DNA of 64,000 bases. Origin: Xaviernesmea oryzae (GTDB taxonomy: Bacteria; Pseudomonadota; Alphaproteobacteria; Rhizobiales; Rhizobiaceae). The stretch covers positions 248,001 through 312,000 of the forward strand of contig NZ_FOAM01000006.1 in the NCBI RefSeq assembly GCF_900109605.1, read 5' to 3'. Shown one piece after another: positions 59,705-64,000 of the stretch; positions within the stretch are counted from its first letter, which is position 1; each line of letters begins with the position of its first letter. The translations under genes and the position numbers were made by a program. The notes beneath the pieces were generated by a model. That model was not told the origin of the DNA. It made no database searches and was given only the letters and a program-made list of their open reading frames with translations.

Positions 59705-60691
59705 TCAGGAACGGGTGGAGGAGCTCTCGCGCTCCGGCGAGACGGAGAGCGCCCGGCGCATGGTCTCCAGCGTCTCGCGGATCGTTTTCGGCCGCGCCCG
59801 CCAGGAGAGCGCGAAGAGCGCGACCAGCGCCACTGCATAGGGCACGGCTAGCACCAGATAGGACGGGAAACCGAAGGTCTGAAGCCGCAGCGACAGCGCA
59901 TCGGCAAAGCCGAACAGCAGGCAGCCGGCCAGCACCTTCAACGGATCGCCCGCGGAAAAGATCAGGATCGCCACGGCCATGAAGCCTCGGCCGGCCGACA
60001 TGTTTTCCGTGAACATGGTGATGTAGCCGAGCGACATATGCGCCCCCGCCAACCCCGCCATCAGGCCGCAGAGGAGCGAGGCGGTGTAGCGCACGCGGGC
60101 GATTGAAATGCCCAAGGCCTCCGCCGCTTCGGGCTTCTCGCCGACGACGCGGATATAGAGACCGAGCCGGGTGCGCCCATAGATGAGAAGCATGGCGGGC
60201 ACGGCCAGGAAAGCCACATAGACGAGCGGCGTGTAGCCGGAGATCAGCTGCGCGGCGTTGAACCCTAAGAGATCGCGCGCGCCGGGCACCTGAACCTTCG
60301 GCAGGCCGACAATGCCGCGCCCGACGATCGAGCCGCGCGTGCCGAAGATCGCCTTCATCAGCGAGATCGTCATGCCGCCGGCGAGGATATTCAGCGCAAG
60401 GCCGACCACCACCTCGTTGGCACGAAAGCTGACGACCAGAACGGCGTAGACCAGCGCGAAGACGAGCGCCGCCGCAACGCCGATCACGAGACCGCCGACC
60501 GAGGAGCCGGTATAGATCGAGCCGATGACCGCGAAGAAGGCAGCGATCAGCATCTGCCCTTCGAGACCGATATTGAAGATGCCGGCCTTGGTGGTGAAGG
60601 AGCCGCCGAGCGCGACCAGCAGGATCGGCGTGGTGGTGCGAATGGTCGCCACCAGCAGCGCGACGTTGAACAGGCTGCCTAGAACTTCCAT
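59705..60691 (-). CDS. Nucleoside/simple-sugar ABC transporter permease (BPD_transp_2, NupC/YufQ type)
   Basis: Inner-membrane subunit of 328 residues with about eight to ten helices of the RbsC-like permease family: TTPILLVALGGSFTTKAGIF and IGLEGQMLIAAFFAVIGS, GLALNILAGGMTIS and GRGFMAVAILIFSAGDPLK. YufQ-type permeases pair with a YufP-type partner. ATG 60691 lies inside the end of the previous gene (13-bp overlap). Together with BMP-type receptor and nucleoside hydrolases, nucleosides are the probable cargo. Confidence 0.9.
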   Translation of the reverse strand: MEVLGSLFNVALLVATIRTTTPILLVALGGSFTTKAGIFNIGLEGQMLIAAFFAVIGSIYTGSSVGGLVIGVAAALVFALVYAVLVVSFRANEVVVGLALNILAGGMTISLMKAIFGTRGSIVGRGIVGLPKVQVPGARDLLGFNAAQLISGYTPLVYVAFLAVPAMLLIYGRTRLGLYIRVVGEKPEAAEALGISIARVRYTASLLCGLMAGLAGAHMSLGYITMFTENMSAGRGFMAVAILIFSAGDPLKVLAGCLLFGFADALSLRLQTFGFPSYLVLAVPYAVALVALFALSWRARPKTIRETLETMRRALSVSPERESSSTRS

Positions 60692-61734
60692 CGGCGCTCT
60701 CCGGTACGGTCGCCACGCCGGCGCATCAGAAGATCGGCCGAGACGGCGAGGATGATCAGGGCCTGGATCACGGTGATGATCTCCCGCGAGGCCGTGGTGT
60801 CGACTTCGAGCAGCAGTGAACCGGCCCGAAGCGCGCCGAAGAACAGCGCGGTGAAGATCGTACCGATGGGCGAGCCATTGGCCAGAAGCGCGGCAATCAC
60901 CCCGTCGAAGCCGAAGCCGGGGGCAAAGCCCTCCATGAAGCGGTGATGCACGCCGAGCGTTTCCACGCCGCCGGCCAGGCCGCCGACGGCCCCGGAGACG
61001 AGCAGCACGCCGAAGCCGACCTTGCGGACATTGATGCCGCCATATTCGGCGAATTTCGGCGCGGAGCCGACCATGGTGACCGCATAGCCCTTGGCCGTCC
61101 AGCGGAAGAACAAAGCGGTGGCGATGGCAAGCGCGATGCCGATCAGGAGGCCGATATTGAGCCGCGAGAAGGAGAAGAGCTCCGGCAGATAGGCGCTTTC
61201 CAGGATCGGCGGCGTTTCCGACCAGCCGCCCGGCCGCTTGAACAGGAAGATGGTGAAATAGGAGGTGAGCAGGGTCGCAATGTAATTCGCAAGGATGGTC
61301 GAGACCACCTCGTTCGTGCCGAACCGCACCCGGAAGAAGGCGGGGATCGCAACCCAGGCCGCCCCGGCGACGACCGCCAGCAGCATGGCAACAAGCACAT
61401 GCAGCACGGGCGGCAGGGAGAAGGCGAAGCCGACCCAGGCGGCGGCAAAACCGCCGAGAAAGAGCTGGCCCTCGATGCCGACATTGAACATGCCGCCGCG
61501 AAGGCCGATGCAGGCGGCAATGCCGCAGATCAGGATCGGCGTCGTCTGCAACAGCGTGCCGGCGATCTTCTCGGCATCGCCAAAAGCGCCGCGCATCAGC
61601 GTCATGAACACGGCAACCGGGCTTTCGTCGATCATCAGGATGATCACGGCGCCGAGCGCGAGCGCGATGACAAAGGCAAGGGCCTGGCCGGCAAGCGTGC
61701 GCAGCAGCCCGGAGGGAAGCGGCAGGGTCTTCAT
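60679..61734 (-). CDS. Nucleoside/simple-sugar ABC transporter permease (YufP type)
   Basis: A 351-residue partner permease, with IALALGAVIILMIDESPVAV near the N-terminus, the conserved GMFNVGIEGQLFLGGFAAAW and APKFAEYGGINVRKVGFG. It overlaps the ATPase gene by 4 bp and the other permease by 13 bp. The cytoplasmic loop containing FAEYGG is typical of YufP/NupB homologues. Confidence 0.9.
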   Translation of the reverse strand: MKTLPLPSGLLRTLAGQALAFVIALALGAVIILMIDESPVAVFMTLMRGAFGDAEKIAGTLLQTTPILICGIAACIGLRGGMFNVGIEGQLFLGGFAAAWVGFAFSLPPVLHVLVAMLLAVVAGAAWVAIPAFFRVRFGTNEVVSTILANYIATLLTSYFTIFLFKRPGGWSETPPILESAYLPELFSFSRLNIGLLIGIALAIATALFFRWTAKGYAVTMVGSAPKFAEYGGINVRKVGFGVLLVSGAVGGLAGGVETLGVHHRFMEGFAPGFGFDGVIAALLANGSPIGTIFTALFFGALRAGSLLLEVDTTASREIITVIQALIILAVSADLLMRRRGDRTGERRWKF

Positions 61735-63332
61735 CGGACCTCCTCGGATGCCGGAGGGCGGGGGAAAGCGGGGGCAGCGGCAGCACCTATCGGGTCGATG
61801 CCGGTCGAGGGATCGACAGGGGTGGCAGGATCGACGCCGGCCATCATCAGGCCGATCGCCTCCTCGTCCATGGCCTCGCCATCGACCTCGCCCATGATCC
61901 GGCCGTCGAACATCACGAGGATGCGGTCGGCAAGGGCCGCGAGTTCGTCGAGCTGGGTCGAGATCAGCAGGATGGCCCGGCCCTGGTCGCGCTGGCGCAT
62001 GATCTCGTCATGGATCGCCTCCTGCGCGCCGATATCGACGCCGCGCGTCGGCTGGTCGATCAGGAGCACGTCGCCGCCGGCGGTGAACTCCCGCGCCAGA
62101 ACCACCTTCTGGATATTGCCGCCTGAAAGGCTGCGCGCCGGATCCTTCGGGCCGCGCGCCCGGATGTCGAAACGCTTGATCAGCGCCCGCATCTCGGCAT
62201 GTGCGGTGGCCCAGCTGAGGATGCCCCTGTGAGAAAAGGGCGCTTTATCCTGCCGGCCCATCAGCATATTGGCCGAGAGCGAGGCATTGCGGTCGACGCC
62301 GCGCACCATGCGATCTCCCGGCACATGGGCCAGGCCGCGCGCGCGGATTTGCGCCGGCGCAAGGCCGAGCACCTCTTGGCCATGCAGGCGCACGCTGCCA
62401 TGGCTTGGCGGGCGCAGGCCGGAGAGCACCTCGGCGAGCTCCGTCTGGCCATTGCCCGCCACGCCGGCAATGCCGAGAATTTCGCCGGATCGAACCGTCA
62501 GCGAGGCGGATTTCAGCATGGGCAGGCGCCGGTCGTCGCGCGCCCAGAGATCGGCAATCTCCAAGGCCGCCTTGCCGTCGACCGGCCCGCGCGGGCGACG
62601 ATCGAAGCTAACGTCGCGACCGACCATCAGCCGCACCAGCTCGCGCTTCGACAGAGACGTCTTCGGCCGTGTCGCCACTACCTTGCCGTCGCGCAGCACG
62701 GTGACGGTGTCGGAGACCTCCATCACCTCTTCCAGATGGTGGGAGATGAAGATCACCGTCATGCCATCATCGACGAAGCTGCGCAGCGTGGCGAAGAGGT
62801 CGCGGCTTTCCTGCGGGGTCAGAACGGCCGTCGGCTCGTCCAGAATGATGGTACGGGCATCGCGCGCCAGCACCTTGAGAATCTCGATACGCTGCTCGAT
62901 GCCGACGGAGAGGCCGGCGACACGTTCACTCGGATCGACGCGCAGGCCGAATTTCTGCGAGAGCACGCGGGTGCGCTCGATCTGGGCGGCGCGGTCGATC
63001 AGCCCGTTGCGGCGGATCTCCATGCCGAGAAAGATGTTGTCGGCCACCGTCAGCGACGGCACCAGCTTGAAATGCTGGTGAACCATGCCGAGCCCCTCGG
63101 CAATCGCCACTGCCGGGCTGTCGATGACCATCGCCTTGCCATTCAGCGCGATACGCCCCTCATCCGGCTGCAACAGGCCGAAGAGAATGTTCATCAGCGT
63201 CGTCTTGCCGGCGCCGTTCTCGCCAATGATGGCGTGGATTTCGCCACGGCGCACGGCAAGATCGATGCCGCTATTGGCGGTGAAGGCGCCGAAGCGCTTG
63301 GTGATCCCTTGGAGGTCTACGGCAAGATCCAT
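61731..63332 (-). CDS. ABC transporter ATP-binding protein with two ABC domains (NupA/YufO, RbsA-like)
   Basis: A 533-residue tandem ATPase. The first domain has Walker A GENGAGKTTLMNIL near residue 37, the signature LSVGIEQRIEILKVLA and Walker B TIILDEPTAVL. The second domain has the degenerate Walker A GVAGNGQTELAEVL near residue 275, the signature LSGGNIQKVVLARE and LLIDQPTRGVD. The degenerate second P-loop is usual in this family. ATG 63332 is chosen because relatives begin near MDLAVDLQGITKRFG; a TTG 15 codons upstream adds an unlikely lead. The C-terminal PATPVDPSTGIDPIGAA is an odd proline-rich tail. Confidence 0.92.
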   Translation of the reverse strand: MDLAVDLQGITKRFGAFTANSGIDLAVRRGEIHAIIGENGAGKTTLMNILFGLLQPDEGRIALNGKAMVIDSPAVAIAEGLGMVHQHFKLVPSLTVADNIFLGMEIRRNGLIDRAAQIERTRVLSQKFGLRVDPSERVAGLSVGIEQRIEILKVLARDARTIILDEPTAVLTPQESRDLFATLRSFVDDGMTVIFISHHLEEVMEVSDTVTVLRDGKVVATRPKTSLSKRELVRLMVGRDVSFDRRPRGPVDGKAALEIADLWARDDRRLPMLKSASLTVRSGEILGIAGVAGNGQTELAEVLSGLRPPSHGSVRLHGQEVLGLAPAQIRARGLAHVPGDRMVRGVDRNASLSANMLMGRQDKAPFSHRGILSWATAHAEMRALIKRFDIRARGPKDPARSLSGGNIQKVVLAREFTAGGDVLLIDQPTRGVDIGAQEAIHDEIMRQRDQGRAILLISTQLDELAALADRILVMFDGRIMGEVDGEAMDEEAIGLMMAGVDPATPVDPSTGIDPIGAAAAPAFPRPPASEEVR

Positions 63333-63477
63333 GGACGCATGCAATCCGTTCGGCACATGAATGCAGATTGTCGACAAAAAATGTCATTTTGAGGCGGCTG
63401 TCCATCCCGTAAGCCGGGAATGGCGAAAGCAGGCGGACGGAGGCTTGGCATCATCTGCTTGCTGGGCGCCGATGAAG

Positions 63478-63502
63478 ACCGGGCAGCGACAGGCTGCCCG
63501 GT
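63478..63502 (-). terminator. Strong hairpin after the BMP binding-protein gene
   Basis: ACCGGGCAGC (63478-63487) and GCTGCCCGGT (63493-63502) are perfect 10-bp arms with a 5-nt loop, 13 bp downstream of the stop on the minus strand. Only CTTC follows, so it is not a classical terminator. It lies between the binding-protein gene and the ATPase gene of one operon. No gene is seen in 63333-63515. Confidence 0.65.
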
Positions 63503-63515
63503 GTCGCGAAAGCGC

Positions 63516-64000
63516 TTACTTGGCCCTGGCGATCTTGATCTTGCCGTCGGCGACGTCCTTGTGGATCGTCTCGAGCTTGGCCTTGATCTCGGCCGGCAGC
63601 TTGGCGGCAACATCCTCGCACATCTTCACCTCGACGCCGCCGGAGGCGAGATCGAAGGTGCGGGTGCCGGGGGTAACCTTCCGGCCTTCGACCTCGTCCT
63701 TGATGATCGCATAAACCGCGACATCGCCGCGCTTGAGCATGGAGGCCAGCACATTGCCGGGCGCACTGGCGCACATGTCGATATCGACGCCGAGCGAATA
63801 TTTGTCGGCCGTCGCACTGGCCTGCATCACGCCCTCGCCGGTCGGGCCGGCAACGTTATAGACGATATCGGCACCTTGGCCGTAGAGCGTCATCGCCAGT
63901 TCGCTGCCCTTGGCCGGATCGTCGAAGGTGCCGGCGAAGACGGAGTTTACCTTCACATCGGGGGCTGCATATTTGGCGCCCTGCTCATAGCCGCCGAGGA
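63516..64000 (-). CDS. BMP-family ABC transporter binding protein, C-terminal part (cut by window edge)
   Basis: The last 161 residues of a receptor of the basic membrane protein/BmpA family; the gene continues beyond the right edge. The frame reads LGGYEQGAKYAAPDVKVNSV at the edge, then FAGTFDDPAKGSELAMTLYG, GADIVYNVAGPTGEGVMQA and RGDVAVYAIIKDEVEG. BMP proteins of this kind bind nucleosides in several bacteria. It is the first gene of this importer operon as far as can be seen and supports nucleoside specificity together with the two hydrolases. Confidence 0.9.
   Translation of the reverse strand, partial: LGGYEQGAKYAAPDVKVNSVFAGTFDDPAKGSELAMTLYGQGADIVYNVAGPTGEGVMQASATADKYSLGVDIDMCASAPGNVLASMLKRGDVAVYAIIKDEVEGRKVTPGTRTFDLASGGVEVKMCEDVAAKLPAEIKAKLETIHKDVADGKIKIARAK

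Noticed and set aside
1-64000. CRISPR arrays, tRNA or rRNA genes, insertion sequences, phage genes
   Set aside because: No regularly spaced repeats, no cloverleaf or rRNA segments and no transposase, integrase or structural phage motifs were found on reading both strands.

Overview
The window is GC-rich, densely coded DNA from an alphaproteobacterium, most likely Rhizobiaceae (Rhizobium/Agrobacterium/Sinorhizobium relatives). The basis is the glxABCD-glnT plus soxBDAG arrangement, many ABC uptake operons each with its own solute-binding protein, a short ModE-like regulator, MlrC-family (M81) genes and 4-bp translationally coupled gene overlaps. No tRNA, rRNA, CRISPR array or insertion sequence was seen. 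The right edge cuts a BMP-family binding-protein gene; the left edge starts just before a DMT transporter.

Layout. 1-1.8 kb: a DMT permease and a type II toxin-antitoxin pair whose toxin gene is broken twice while its antitoxin is intact. 1.8-5.7 kb: ung (minus), then modABC (plus) with a ModE-box upstream and a Mop-less ModE-like gene (minus). 6-9.3 kb: FAD amine/amino-acid oxidoreductase, purU copy 1 and a 1-Cys peroxiredoxin. 9.5-15.1 kb: a sugar-type operon (Gfo/Idh/MocA dehydrogenase, two permeases, binding protein, ATPase). 15.2-15.9 kb: an intact higBA module with its operator. 15.9-25.1 kb: an RpiR-regulated cluster with two MlrC-like genes, an NTF2-like protein, RidA, SDR, a cytoplasmic GH20 hexosaminidase and an MFS exporter. 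25.3-28.0 kb: metQNI methionine importer. 28.0-40.3 kb (all minus): an uncharacterised catabolic island with an FMN-dependent monooxygenase, flavin reductase, hydrolase, aldehyde dehydrogenase, NIPSNAP, AA_synth protein, polyamine-type ABC importer, XRE-cupin and GntR regulators and an aldo/keto reductase. 40.4-52.3 kb: purU copy 2 and a complete N-methylglutamate-type methylated-amine pathway (glnT/gmaS, glxDCB = N-methylglutamate synthase-like, glxA regulator, soxBDAG = N-methylglutamate/sarcosine dehydrogenase-like). 52.4-57.7 kb: ghrA, arsC, an L,D-transpeptidase, a 42-residue membrane protein and a Zn/Cd/Pb-type P1B ATPase behind a MerR-type promoter. 57.7-64 kb: two nucleoside hydrolases and a BMP-type nucleoside ABC importer.

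How the genes may work together. Most of the window is scavenging: molybdate, sugars or amino sugars, methionine, polyamine-like amines, methylated amines and nucleosides are imported and degraded. The most attractive undescribed unit is 28-47 kb. The monooxygenase island lies next to a methylamine-assimilation pathway and a formyl-THF deformylase, and very similar palindromes (TGGYRYRCCA core) occur before the island operon, before its GntR gene and before the glxBCD-glnT genes. This suggests, but does not prove, that the island releases a C1/methylamine unit which the neighbouring pathway consumes under shared control. A second recurring pattern is a strong hairpin directly after the binding-protein gene in four ABC operons.
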